Below are positions 10,531 through 20,800 of a DNA stretch of 64,000 nt, in pieces. Both the position numbers and the translations under genes were made by a program. The first letter of the stretch is position 1. The number at the start of each line of letters is the position of its first letter. This DNA is from Alternaria dauci (taxonomy: Eukaryota; Ascomycota; Dothideomycetes; Pleosporales; Pleosporaceae): positions 2,604,001-2,668,000 of the forward strand of contig NC_091273.1 in NCBI RefSeq assembly GCF_042100115.1. The letters run 5' to 3'. The notes under the pieces were generated by a model. The model did not search any database. It had not been told where the DNA came from and saw only the letters and a program-made list of their open reading frames with translations.

Positions 10531-11140
10531 TCTGTACGAAGAGCACGTGGTTGTAGTATGTTCAGGAGCTGTTTGGAGCGATTGGGTGTGCGTGGTGTAC
10601 GTGGTGATAGCCGTGATGAATGTGGGGTTGAGGATGTCAGGACGTGTTCCGCAACGTCCGCCGTATTAATAAGACGTCTGGTATTCGCGGTAATCGGAAG
10701 AGGTGTGAATGTTCCATGAGTTGGCTGGCAGCAAGCATAGAAGGTGGCAAGTGCTGGAAGGCGCTGTAACGGGTGCTGCTAGGGGAAGCTGGGCCTACTT
10801 ATCGATAGAGGCCGTAGACATGACGCTGACACTCGCGCGACGGCGCGTTTTGACTCACCCACCACCGCGACCACTCACGACCCTCCCACAGCCGACCATG
10901 ACCGCAACGCCACCCGTGAGCAGCTCCTACAGTCATCTCGTATCGTGTCTGCGCCCTTGCGTCGCTCAGGTTTCGCGAGTCATGATCGAAAAAGGGCGAA
11001 AACACGAGACATTGCCATCAGGCAGCACTTGGACAAAGGCGCGCGCGCAGTGGAGAACACTTGAAAGATAAATGTGGCATGTCGTGCTCGGTAATACAGA
11101 AACATAACAATCGTGTCATCATCCGCAAAAGCGCTCCCTC
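10531..11140. other. Intergenic, GTPase promoter and IDO 3' end
   Basis: No supported gene. GC-rich stretch with several short frames on both strands that resemble no family. Confidence 0.55.
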
Positions 11141-12790
11141 TCACGATGCAGCAACACCCCGTTCCCCGCAGTACTTCTCCACTTCCTTTCTCAGCGTCTC
11201 GCGTTGGTGATTGACCGTGTCCATGATGTCGCTAACACCGTTGACCGATTTGCAGTACTCGGATGTCTCTACCATCTGCTTGAGGACTGCCGTGAGTTGA
11301 TTGGGTAGCCACTGTTGCGCGTTAGTAAGAGCAGAAGAGGCAATCAAGAGAGCACATACTGTCACAATCGGGCTGCCGCCCGTCGCGGTCGGGTGCGATG
11401 TGTGCTTGAGGATGTATTCGCGCGTGAAGCACCAATGCCGCCAGCGGAAATCGCGGACCTGGTCAAGAGCTTGGAGATACAGCGCCGCTGATACCGAGTC
11501 GCCCTTCGCAAACTCGCGTACACCAGCTTGCTGAGCGCAATCGCGAACAGCCTCCAAGAACTCGCGATGGTTACCAGGGCGGTACTGGCGGAAGTCTTTC
11601 AGGATGTCTGTGAGGGGTGTTTCCGGCATCTGCACCTGGAGCAGGTTGTCGCACATGGGAACCATGCTGTCGTTGGCTCCCGACTCGCCACGGAAAGACA
11701 TTGGCTCTTCGCTCACGCCCTCATATATGACACCGTTGGGGAACATAGACTGCGAAGTGATGCCGAAGATGAAAGTACGGAAGTTGGTGTAGCCCTGAGG
11801 TTTGCTGCGGTTCCACATCGCTGATGTCGTCAGTTCCGAATGCGCGACTCCAAGTAGCGTACTTACTGTTCATCACGCCATTGACCTTCCTGAGACCACC
11901 GACCAGAGTACGGAGACCGTCGTTGAATCGCTCTCGGTCCTCGGCCAGGCAGCTCTCAAGCATCTCGGATGCACCCGTAACAAGCGCGCCAGACTCCTTG
12001 ACCATGGCAATGTGGACAAGAACAAAGCCTGCCTCGGATGATGTGGGATCCAGACCATGTTCGAAGGCGCGGATCAAGCGAAGGTTGTCGTACTCGAGGC
12101 CCTTGGAAGGGTCTTCCAGGCGGTAGTTGAAGAGCGCATAAGATCCAGCGTACTCCATGAATGGCTTGAAACCAGCGCTATGCGCATAACAATGTCAGCT
12201 AACATTTCTCAAACGTATATCCCAAAAGCTACTACATAGCAAGCTTCTCGTGGGTGTCGCTTGGCGCATAGTTGCTATGCCAAGGTAAGGGGAGCTAACA
12301 ACAAAACATAGGCATCGCATGAAGTTTGGAAAAGCGTATCCACTTACATCTCAGCGACCTTGACAATGGGAAGTGCGATGCTCCTCGGCAGCGACTGCCG
12401 ACCCAGTCCGTACCCCTCTCCCCGTACATGCCTCTCATGGCAGGGCTCGAAGAGATATGCAGAGGCCAAGAAAGAATAGTCACGGTACAGGGCATTCATG
12501 ACCACAAGGTCATCGCGGTACTTCTCTACCTCTGGGCTGAGGTCAGGAAGCTCCTTGAGTAGTGTGTCGCCAAAGGTGAAGTTGGCAAGCAGACCCGGCT
12601 CCCCTGATAGTGTCTTGATAGGCATGCGTTGCAAGAGGGATTCGAGAGGGGCAAACTCCTTTGGCAGCTCAACAATGGGCTCTTGACGAGGAAGGAAGCC
12701 ACGCGTGGTTGAGACCATGAAGGCAGGGAGAGTGCGGTCATCAGGACGTGTGTCCCTCATGACAGGAAAGTCAAAGGTTGAAGGCGACAT
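11141..12790 (-). CDS. Indoleamine 2,3-dioxygenase
   Basis: Four exons on the minus strand (12790-12348, 12177-11867, 11820-11360, 11311-11141) give 461 aa, normal for fungal IDO. Introns of 170, 46 and 48 nt join in phase and restore KVAEIAGFKPFMEYAG, the segment into TMWNRSKPQGY, and GGSPIVTWLPNQL. Family signatures seen are YRDYSFLASAYL near the N-terminus, FRGESGANDSMVPMCDNLL, the H in GNHREFLEAV (proximal haem ligand position), and the C-terminal H-T-S-H-P-T-A-T-G-G-S-P-I. The enzyme is a cytosolic haem dioxygenase that opens the indole ring of L-tryptophan to N-formylkynurenine, the first step to kynurenine and de novo NAD. Filamentous ascomycetes often have several IDO paralogues; I cannot say which this is. 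A perfect 9-bp inverted repeat lies 149-174 bases upstream of the start. Confidence 0.93.
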
Positions 12791-12938
12791 GGTGCAAAGA
12801 GGTATCGGAAAATGAAGTCAAAAGAGATTGAAGATGATCGGGCTTCGATGCTGGAGGTCTGATCCGAGCGTCAGATACTGGTGTTGAGCTGGGTTGCTAT
12901 GAGGCTTCTCACACAGCGACATCGAGCTGCTTATATCT

Positions 12939-12964
12939 CGTGGCCGGAATAAAAACCGGCCACG
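12939..12964. promoter_or_regulatory. Perfect inverted repeat upstream of IDO, candidate operator
   Basis: CGTGGCCGG at 12939-12947 and its exact reverse complement CCGGCCACG at 12956-12964 are separated by 8 AT-rich bases. It lies 149-174 bases upstream of the IDO start, just beyond a TATA-like element. Inverted CGG/CCG arms are the classical layout for dimeric Zn2Cys6 regulators, so a binding site is a reasonable inference. Confidence 0.5.
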
Positions 12965-13680
12965 GAAACCTACCGTTGAAGAAGATAAGAAGTACGTAAT
13001 GACTGGATCACTTGTCTCCATCCGCAGAATTTGACCCGATGAGAACCCCGAATGCCCGGCCTCGATCCTGAAGCTTCCCCAGGCATCCGGGATGAGTTGG
13101 GGTGGTGTACTCATCGGCGCCAAGACCTGGGCCTGGTGGAGGAAGAGGGCTCAGGCAGCACAACGAGGCTGGGCGTTCTATCGAATAAGGCTTCACCAGA
13201 GTTATCAAATTGGGAGAGTGCTGTTTGTTTCATTGGTTTCGGCTTTGGATGGAGCATGCGCTGTATCGTCTAATGACTCTGTTCACCCAGCCCGCGATGT
13301 AAAGGTATCGTGGGGGAGCACAAAGGTTCACGAAACCATAGTCATATCATAACAGTGAGCTCATCTCTCTGTACGATCTGATGGATCATGGACAGTTACT
13401 AGCATTATCACGTCGTTCTGAGTGCCAGTCCTTGAAGTTGACAACGACCATGCCGACAACGGCGGGTGCCAACCTCTTGCAAGTCGGACCGAATTGTATG
13501 ATCGTACAGCGTGATGGCCGACACCTCTGCATTCACGGTAAAAGCTCCTGAAAGCAATCTACAGCAAGCGTACTTCAGGACTTACTTGGCGACACACGAT
13601 GTGGTCTCGCGAGGGCGGTCGTAATTGATGACCATTACGAGTGGTAGCAACGGTTCGGTTGGGAACCAACCAGAATAAGC

Positions 13681-13708
13681 CCGCAAAAGGGCCGCAAAGA
13701 GCCGCAAA
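13681..13708. repeat. Three phased CCGCAAA direct repeats
   Basis: CCGCAAA occurs at 13681-13687, 13692-13698 and 13702-13708, with start-to-start spacing of 11 and 10 bases, about one helical turn. It sits between the divergent IDO and RNA ligase promoters, which suggests a protein-binding array. Confidence 0.5.
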
Positions 13709-14473
13709 TCGGTGTTAGATGCGCGCTCAATTCCGGCCTCACGATCATGTCCATCGCCAACTTGTTGCCTTTAGACCTACACAAGAGCGAAAAAATCAAA
13801 CGAAACCTATGGAAAACGACTTTTTATGACTTCTAGATGCACTCTCGACCAAAATCTGACCTCCCTTGCCCTTCTGCAGCCGCAGCAAGACATTGCAACA
13901 CCAAGTGTCTTCAATTCCGGCCTCGTATCCCTACATGAGAAGAGCCTCACTAGGCTGTCGCAAGTCTACAGGGCTGATGCAGGCGATCAGAAGCTCACTG
14001 ATAACGATTTCGCCTGTGCGCACGCTACACCGGAGTTGAGCCCGCCAGTAGGTGCAAAGTTTTCCATGAACGGATTTGATCTTTGAAGCTGCGAGGTCAC
14101 CTCGTGGGCAGTTCTCAGGGCTCCATATGTGTGCAGTTTTATGTTGGCTCTGAAATGCCATGGGCAGAGCTGGAGTGCGCGGTACAGACAAATGTGCCAC
14201 GTATCGATAAGAGAATCGCGACATCGCAACTCCAGTGGCAAGACTCATCGAGCGACACCGCGGAGTGTTTCTTTAACCGCAGACCTCTTCGTGAATTTTA
14301 TCATCTCATATACTGACTGCGGCGAGATCGCCTCATGTTAGTGGTGACCAGTTGCGACCCGGTGCCTCTCAGCTCAACGCTGGCTGATTGCTGCGGATTG
14401 CTGCTGACTACCGTTACATCTGTCGTGATCCCAGCGGAGCTGTGACATACACGACGAGGTCATCTTACTCACC

Positions 14474-15547
14474 ATGGCTAGTACCGACTTTGGTCAGTCA
14501 ATGCTCTACCCCAAGATCACAACGCATATTTCAGATGTCGTCGAGCATCTGCACCGCTTGAACCGAGACCCTAGTCATCCTAACGTAAACATGGCCCTGG
14601 AGCACGTACCTTTTGTCGGCACAGTCAAGCTTCATGGTACGCATGCAGATATACTCGTATACCCTGACAATCGCATCGTCTTCCAGTCGCGAAACGTCAC
14701 CGGTCTATCGGTTGCAAGAGACAACCAAGGCTTTGCAGCGACGATGCTAAACAAGACCGATACCATACTTGGATTGCGAAACTTGTACTTGGCACGGTGG
14801 AGAGAACTTAATCCCAACGCGACGGTTGAAGACAGCTTACCCGTGCTCATAGCCGGCGAATGGATAGGCGAGAAGATACAAAAAGACGTCGCCATCGCCC
14901 AACTATACCGCCGCTTCGTCATAATCTCAATCAACATCAACGGCCGATGGCAGAAAGACCAAGAATACCCGGATATCAATTTGCCAGACTATGGTATCTA
15001 TAATGCGTCAAGATGTGGATTATTCCACACGACACTCTACCCCGATGAGATTGAGCGCACAGTATCAGAAGTGGAACGCATGACTGAAGAAGTCGCTGCC
15101 CACTGCCCGTTTGCAGCAACTTTCGGTATATCCGGTCCAGGCGAAGGCATTGTCTGGAAACCAGTTTCACCTCAGTACAACGCCATTCCAGCTCTCTGGT
15201 TCAAAAGCAAGGGCGGGAAATTTAAATCCACATCCTTCCGCCCTCCGAGACAAACCAACGCCGTGGATACAATCAGAGACAAACGTAAAGCAGCGGCAAA
15301 ATTGGCAGGTCCGTGGTGCTCACAACAGCGATTAGAACAAGGCTGGGATGTGCTGCGAGAGAAGGGTGTGAAACAAGATGTGAGAGCGCTGGGGGACTTC
15401 TTGAAGTGGATACGACAGGATATATTGGAGGAGGAGAAGACGTACATAACAAAGTTTGGAGTTGACGAGGCAGACCTGACAGTCGAAATTGCTAAGATTG
15501 CGGAACCATGGTATAGGACTCAGCTGAGACAAGGAGACGGATTGTGA
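14474..15547 (+). CDS. Rnl2-type RNA ligase family protein
   Basis: Single exon, 357 aa. Nucleotidyltransferase motifs are visible: motif I KLHGTHAD with the adenylated Lys at residue 52, a GEW/GEK segment near 134-139 (motif III-like region), motif IV GEGIVWK (about 222-228), and motif V FKSKGGKFK (about 241-249). This matches the RNA_ligase domain of the Rnl2 class, which joins 3'-OH to 5'-phosphate RNA ends through an enzyme-AMP intermediate. A C-terminal helical region (about 260-357) follows. It is distinct from the Trl1 tRNA ligase used for tRNA splicing and carries no kinase or phosphodiesterase domain. Its substrate is unknown. The start follows a clean leader and gives a full-length catalytic core. 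Confidence 0.82.
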   Translation: MASTDFGQSMLYPKITTHISDVVEHLHRLNRDPSHPNVNMALEHVPFVGTVKLHGTHADILVYPDNRIVFQSRNVTGLSVARDNQGFAATMLNKTDTILGLRNLYLARWRELNPNATVEDSLPVLIAGEWIGEKIQKDVAIAQLYRRFVIISININGRWQKDQEYPDINLPDYGIYNASRCGLFHTTLYPDEIERTVSEVERMTEEVAAHCPFAATFGISGPGEGIVWKPVSPQYNAIPALWFKSKGGKFKSTSFRPPRQTNAVDTIRDKRKAAAKLAGPWCSQQRLEQGWDVLREKGVKQDVRALGDFLKWIRQDILEEEKTYITKFGVDEADLTVEIAKIAEPWYRTQLRQGDGL

Positions 15548-16109
15548 TGTTTGACAAATCGAACGAGGGTCACAAAGAGCAGCGTGCTGGGCACATACCG
15601 CGGGCCGTGATTATGGGTGGATGTGGTTTTTGCGCATACAACGACAACCGCAGGACTCTTGGAATCACATACGAACTGGAAGCCACTCTTCTATCGATCG
15701 CTCCATACCTTTCCTTTTGGGAACCGCTTTCATGGCTCAATCACTTCTGGGGGTTGTTTGAAGGCAGGGATTTTAGAGACATTGTGAAGCGTGTTTCGAG
15801 AGTTTGTGACTGGTGGATGTCAAGTGTCTCAGTTGCTATGCATGTCTCACTGGTAATTGTGTTCATTCTGTTTGTTATTTTCTTTCATTCTGGCAACTTG
15901 TCTTACTTGTGTGCTTGCTACAGCTAATCTTGTCAGTGAGTATATCACACCGTCTTCCGCATAACTGGTAGCATCAAACAGGCTCATATACGATACTACA
16001 GAACAATAATCTACTATATAATTTCACATTTAGAATTTTTAATAGCGTATTCAAACGTAACTGAACACTACGCGCTGTCTTCCACTACTCAAGAAACCTG
16101 TCAGTCCTT
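15548..16109. other. Convergent intergenic region
   Basis: 3' ends of the RNA ligase gene and the DUF7730-like gene. A frame at 15547-15927 ends in a hydrophobic stretch, but it overlaps the ligase stop codon and lacks other coding signs. Confidence 0.5.
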
Positions 16110-17054
16110 TCACAGCTTCTCGAAGATCCAACCCCACATCAACTGCCGAGTCCCATCGCTCTCCCGCGTGGTCTCCTTCATATATCCTCTCTTCGTACCA
16201 CCCTCGATCAAGAACTGGCCTACACGTATGATCTCAGCCCTCAAAGTATCGAAATAGTGGTCTTCTAGCTGCCTGGCATGTGTTGCTCCAACGACTCTCC
16301 AGTGTTTAGCGAGTAGCTCAGTATCATCCATATCACCAAGGACATGGAATTCGAATCTACTCAGATTCTCATGTCCTTTGAGAACCTCGAGGTGGCGAAG
16401 ATCGAAGTTGAAGTCTGCCGTGGTCCTGGCATGTATGGGCTCCTGAAATGGACGGGTGACGTGTATTTGGAATGATTTCACGGGGGAAGAAGAGTTCGTC
16501 CACTGTATGGTTCGATAGATCTGTGCTCGTACAGAAGGACTGATCCGGTAAGTCCGCTGCTGGTCATCGAAGATGAAGGGTTCGCGCTGAAGATGAATAG
16601 CGTATGAATGTACCTCGAACGATTTCAACAATCGAAAGTCGGCGGGCCGAGACGACATAGCGTTGTTGCCATCGTTCAAGTGGCATATGGACTTTCGGTA
16701 CAGGTGCTTGATTCCTTCACTCAGCATCTGCTTGTTAGTCAAAAGCCACTTTGTAATATTCGCTCCAGTACCAACTGAGAAGTCAAGAGGATCGTTGCCG
16801 CCATCATATGCCACAGCGTAGCCTGGGCGTGGGAAGCGCTGACTGGTAGTATCCGCGTCTCCCCAGATCTTTTCATATATTGTATCGCGGACCTCTTGGG
16901 GGAGACGTGAGAACAAGGGAGACTGTGATTTAACGAAAAGTTTACACTGTTCAAGCGATGGGTCGATATGTGAGCTGGGCACGATAGCCGGAGTATTGTG
17001 CTCCAAGGCCAAGCTAACAGCTGTACTAGTATCAGGCTTGGGTTTGGGGGCCAT
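16110..17054 (-). CDS. DUF7730/2EXR-like hypothetical protein
   Basis: Single-exon minus-strand gene of 314 aa starting at the ATG at 17054. The first 48 residues are low complexity. The sequence PLFSRLPQEVRDTIYEKIWG near residues 50-69 is the F-x-R-L-P-x-E-(V/I)-R-x-x-I-Y signature shared with the genes at the left edge and at 1864-2934. Downstream are a Trp/Leu-containing segment typical of the domain (ITKWLLTNKQMLSEGIKHLY) and mixed alpha/beta sequence. There is no signal peptide or membrane segment. Function is unknown. It is the most divergent of the three local relatives. Confidence 0.8.
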   Translation of the reverse strand: MAPKPKPDTSTAVSLALEHNTPAIVPSSHIDPSLEQCKLFVKSQSPLFSRLPQEVRDTIYEKIWGDADTTSQRFPRPGYAVAYDGGNDPLDFSVGTGANITKWLLTNKQMLSEGIKHLYRKSICHLNDGNNAMSSRPADFRLLKSFEVHSYAIHLQREPFIFDDQQRTYRISPSVRAQIYRTIQWTNSSSPVKSFQIHVTRPFQEPIHARTTADFNFDLRHLEVLKGHENLSRFEFHVLGDMDDTELLAKHWRVVGATHARQLEDHYFDTLRAEIIRVGQFLIEGGTKRGYMKETTRESDGTRQLMWGWIFEKL

Positions 17055-17811
17055 AGTCGGAACTGATATCGCCTAAGAACTTGTATAGTCTTGTGGTTTT
17101 GGTTCCAGGTATTGCAGTTGTATCAAAGTAGGGGTTGAATCAACCTATCAAAAGCCAGATGACTGTTGTTTTAGACGGTAATAAAGGAACTCTAGGGTAG
17201 TTATCTAGTAAGAAGAGCTAGCAGCACTGTGTGAACTGATCATAGTTGCTGACTATGCACACGGGTGTAGCGGAAACACTGAGCGTATACAATGGTTTTG
17301 CTGGTGAATTTGACCAGCGAGAGCAACAAATTCATTGCGGAGTCAACAATGAAAGTGATAGTTTTCAACAGTAAGGCTGTACAAGCAAGGACGACATACC
17401 TAGAATATGAGGCTGGCGGACTGTGAACCCTGATGTGACTCGAACGTCACTCGATGTTGATGTATGCATTTGCGCAAAGAACGAATCACACCACAGTCAA
17501 TTGAACTGGGGCTACTCACAAAGGGACGAAGCCAGACTCTGCTACTGCGTAAGACCGTCGATGTTGAGAACAACATAGTGATATTTTCGATAACACTAAT
17601 GCTATAGGAAAGACTTACAAGCGACTATTCTAACCCCAAAAAAGCCCTGGGCAGGACGAATGCTATGATACAAAGCAAAAAAGCCCCTCCTCCGTCCATC
17701 TATCGCCCAATATCTACAAATGAAAAGAAAGAACGCCAATTGATGCTATGAATGATGAGAGATAAAGAAATCAGGAGTCGAAGCTCCTGTTCCGGTCGAC
17801 GAAGGGAACTT
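17055..17811. other. Intergenic, 3' of Fmp27 and upstream of DUF7730-like gene
   Basis: No supported gene. AT-richer than its neighbours; should hold the promoter of the gene starting at 17054 and the Fmp27 3' UTR. Confidence 0.55.
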
Positions 17812-20800
17812 CTAGTTCCCCCGACCGAGCAACTTCTTCCCCAGAGCCTTTGCTTTCTTCGTCTTCGGACCGTCCGTGTCATCGTCCACCACGCTGCCTT
17901 CTCTTCCACTGATACCACTGATACCAGTTGCTACGCTCGCAGCTCGCATACTCGCTGCACCACTACCAGCTCTGCTTCTCATGTGTCCGGCAAAAGGCGC
18001 GCTGACTCCAGCAATATGTTTGCTCAAGCTATGAATAAGGTTCGCGTGGACAGGCTCTGTGTTGTCTACTCTTGACAGTTCATCAGCAAATGCGCGCCCA
18101 TCTTCGACGTCGTCGACGACTAGGCCGCTGCTATGATGACTGTAGCCACCCATAATGGAACCGTGTGTGGAGCGCGCTTGGTTGGTCGAAGCCGGCTTTG
18201 ACGAGTGCATGGATGAGCCTTCTTCCGAGACGGTGCTAATAAAACTACCTTGGCGTCCTGATGTGAAAGAACGGCGGGGCATGCGATCTTCGGCTGAAAG
18301 GTCAGACCCACCGGGGGAATGATCAAGCATATAACTCGAATCGGTGCCTGACAGATCTGGAGACGTGTTGAGCATTGCGCTGCTGTTGGCAATTTGCCGA
18401 AGACGAGACTGTGATTTGGCTGACGGACGGTGATGTGAGATCTTGTTACCAACAATCGTACCGGCATGAGACAGGAGCGCTCTCAAGACATCTTTCTTGA
18501 GTTGTGTGACAAGATCCAAATTGGACCACGTCTTGTTGCGGTACTCTATCGTAGGCATCCTGAAGACCAGATCGTGGACGTCTTCAAAGTTACGTGTGCT
18601 CTTGCCTTTGTAGGAGAGACACAATACCATGGAGGGGATTTTGAAGTACGCAACAGTCATAAATTCGCTTGCTCGACTCATCATTTTGGTCAGATCGTCG
18701 CTCCTGACTTCCTTCTTGTTCGTGCGCTTCTCAGTCAAGTTGGTGCCAGTACGATAGAGCGCAAAGCGTTTGGCAGTCCGTTCAGATTCATTCAGGGTCT
18801 GACTTGAATTGGTTGTGTTTGACCGAACGGAGCTTGGTCTAGAGGAGTTGTTGGAATTGCCACCCAACGTGGGGACCACCAATGCAGAGTTCGGATGAAG
18901 AGTACGACGGAGCTCGGTTCCACTACGTGAAGCATTGTTGTCTTTGAAGAAACGGAAATAGTGAGCGCTCGGCCGCTTCGCCATACCCTTCCTCTTCGCA
19001 TCAGATCTTTGGACCGGATCAGGCAACTGGAGTGTAGGTGTGAGCCGTTGCTTGAGAGCTTCTACTGCGCCTTCATCCGTTGAGAGCGAAGCGCCCATGC
19101 TTGCTGTCCCAGAAATTATGCTATTGCCTTCCTCGTCCTCATCCTGGGTCGGGAGGGTGTGTTTGAGTAAGAACGGCGATGAGTTCGCAGTTTTGCTGTC
19201 GCCATACGTGGGGAAAACATATTGTAGCAGTTTCTTGCCGATCTGGTATTCCAGTTGCACCTTTAGTGGATACAGCTCAACCTCGAAATGATCTACGACA
19301 GGTATGCCTGCGATCGACTCTAGTGCCACGAAGTAGACCTTGAGGCACCTGGCGTTCTCAGGAAGTGTCTGGTCCTGCTCCAGGAAAGGCGATATCATTT
19401 CAGGATATAGCGCGTTGGGTAGTAGGTTCAGACCTCGCACCTGTTCGATCTCTAGAGAGTTGGAATTAGATCCGTCATTGTTGTCGGTGCGATCGAAAGC
19501 TACGTTCTTGAGCTGGAACTCCGCTAGTGATTCGGCACCTTCGCGAAGCAGATGCCACACGATATCAGATGCAGAGACATACATCCGCAAGAGTCCGGTT
19601 GACTGTTTTGATTGCGCGCGATCATCTTGCTTGCGCTGTGCGGTTGTGATCGCTTTCATGACAAAGAACAGTTCGTCTTCGTAGACAGCCAAGTCTTTCT
19701 CGACCTCAATACGATCTTCCCATCCTTGCTTATCCAGATACTTCTCGTTGATTTGGAAGACGGTCTTGATCTCTTCGAGCTGTTGAATGCGCTCCTGAAG
19801 ACCCATGACTAGGTTTGGAGCTCCGGCAAGGTCGGTGAAGTCAGAGGCAAGCATGATCTTCTCGAGGCGCTCGTTACGCGTCTTTTCCAATGGCTCGTGG
19901 TACAAGAGTAGATCTAAAACGATAACATACATCGCGTAGTATTGTCTGGAGTCACACAGGGCTCGCACGTGTGGGAAGTCCACCCAGAGGTGGTCAATTC
20001 GGCTCTCCATGTTGTCGGTAGAGGAAGAAGAGTCGCCAGCCGAGACATCATCGTTGTACTTCAGACGCAACGCGTTGTGCTTATCATACCGCATACTGGC
20101 TGAAGTTCGTTGTACCACGCGCTGGAATCCGAACGGGTTGCTGTGAAATTCGAACATGACTTCGAAAGGTACCCATGGAGGCCATGCTGAGCCAACTGGC
20201 GTTCCGTACATGCTTCCAGAGTACATGTGTATATCTTCCGGACTACTGAAAGTCTTTGAATTTGTGACGAAGATTTGTAGACTGTCCATAGCCGCGATGA
20301 ACCTTCGTTGAACAAGGCCTGAAACCTCGTCCATAACTCGGTCTTTGTCCATGATTTGTAGAACCTTGAGCTGCATGCCTTTCGCTGTGACGAGCACTGC
20401 GGACTTTGTGTCTTTCTCGCTTTGCAGCTGGATTTGCGGTGCAATAAGACGCACAAGATAGGAATTTTGAGAAACATAGTCGTCTGCAACATCCTCCTCC
20501 GCCTTTGCAGGATTCGCGGGTGAAGGCTCACTAGTGCCTGCAGAGGTGCCATTGGTGGTCTTAGTCTTAGCGTCTTCCTCATTGGCCTCAACGAATTTCC
20601 TCCCGTCGCGTAGGAACTGTTCGATCGTTTCGTCGACGTCCAGCCCTGCTTCGTTATTACCGGCCATAGGTGTTTCATCGGGTCCAGACGTGGATGGCCC
20701 GCGGGACTTGTTTTGCTCCTCAACAACGTCAAGTATGAACTTCACAGCTCTCCGAGACATGTAATAAACAAACCCCCGACGTTGAGTAACTTGGTGAATG

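Larger units (their letters stand above)
12791..14473. other. Divergent intergenic region, IDO and RNA ligase
   Basis: 1.7 kb with no supported gene between divergent starts at 12790 (minus) and 14474 (plus). It holds a perfect inverted repeat at 12939-12964, a TATA-like TATAAG on the minus strand near 12931-12936, and three helically spaced CCGCAAA direct repeats at 13681-13708. Frames at 13826-14086 and nearby resemble no family. Confidence 0.6.

Noticed and set aside
13826..14086. 86-codon plus-strand frame between IDO and RNA ligase
   Set aside because: No domain or protein-like pattern, and several frames overlap it on the other strand.
15547..15927. Frame overlapping the RNA ligase stop with a hydrophobic C-terminus
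   Set aside because: Overlap with a stop codon has no meaning in a nuclear fungal gene, and the N-terminal part is not protein-like; likely 3' UTR.
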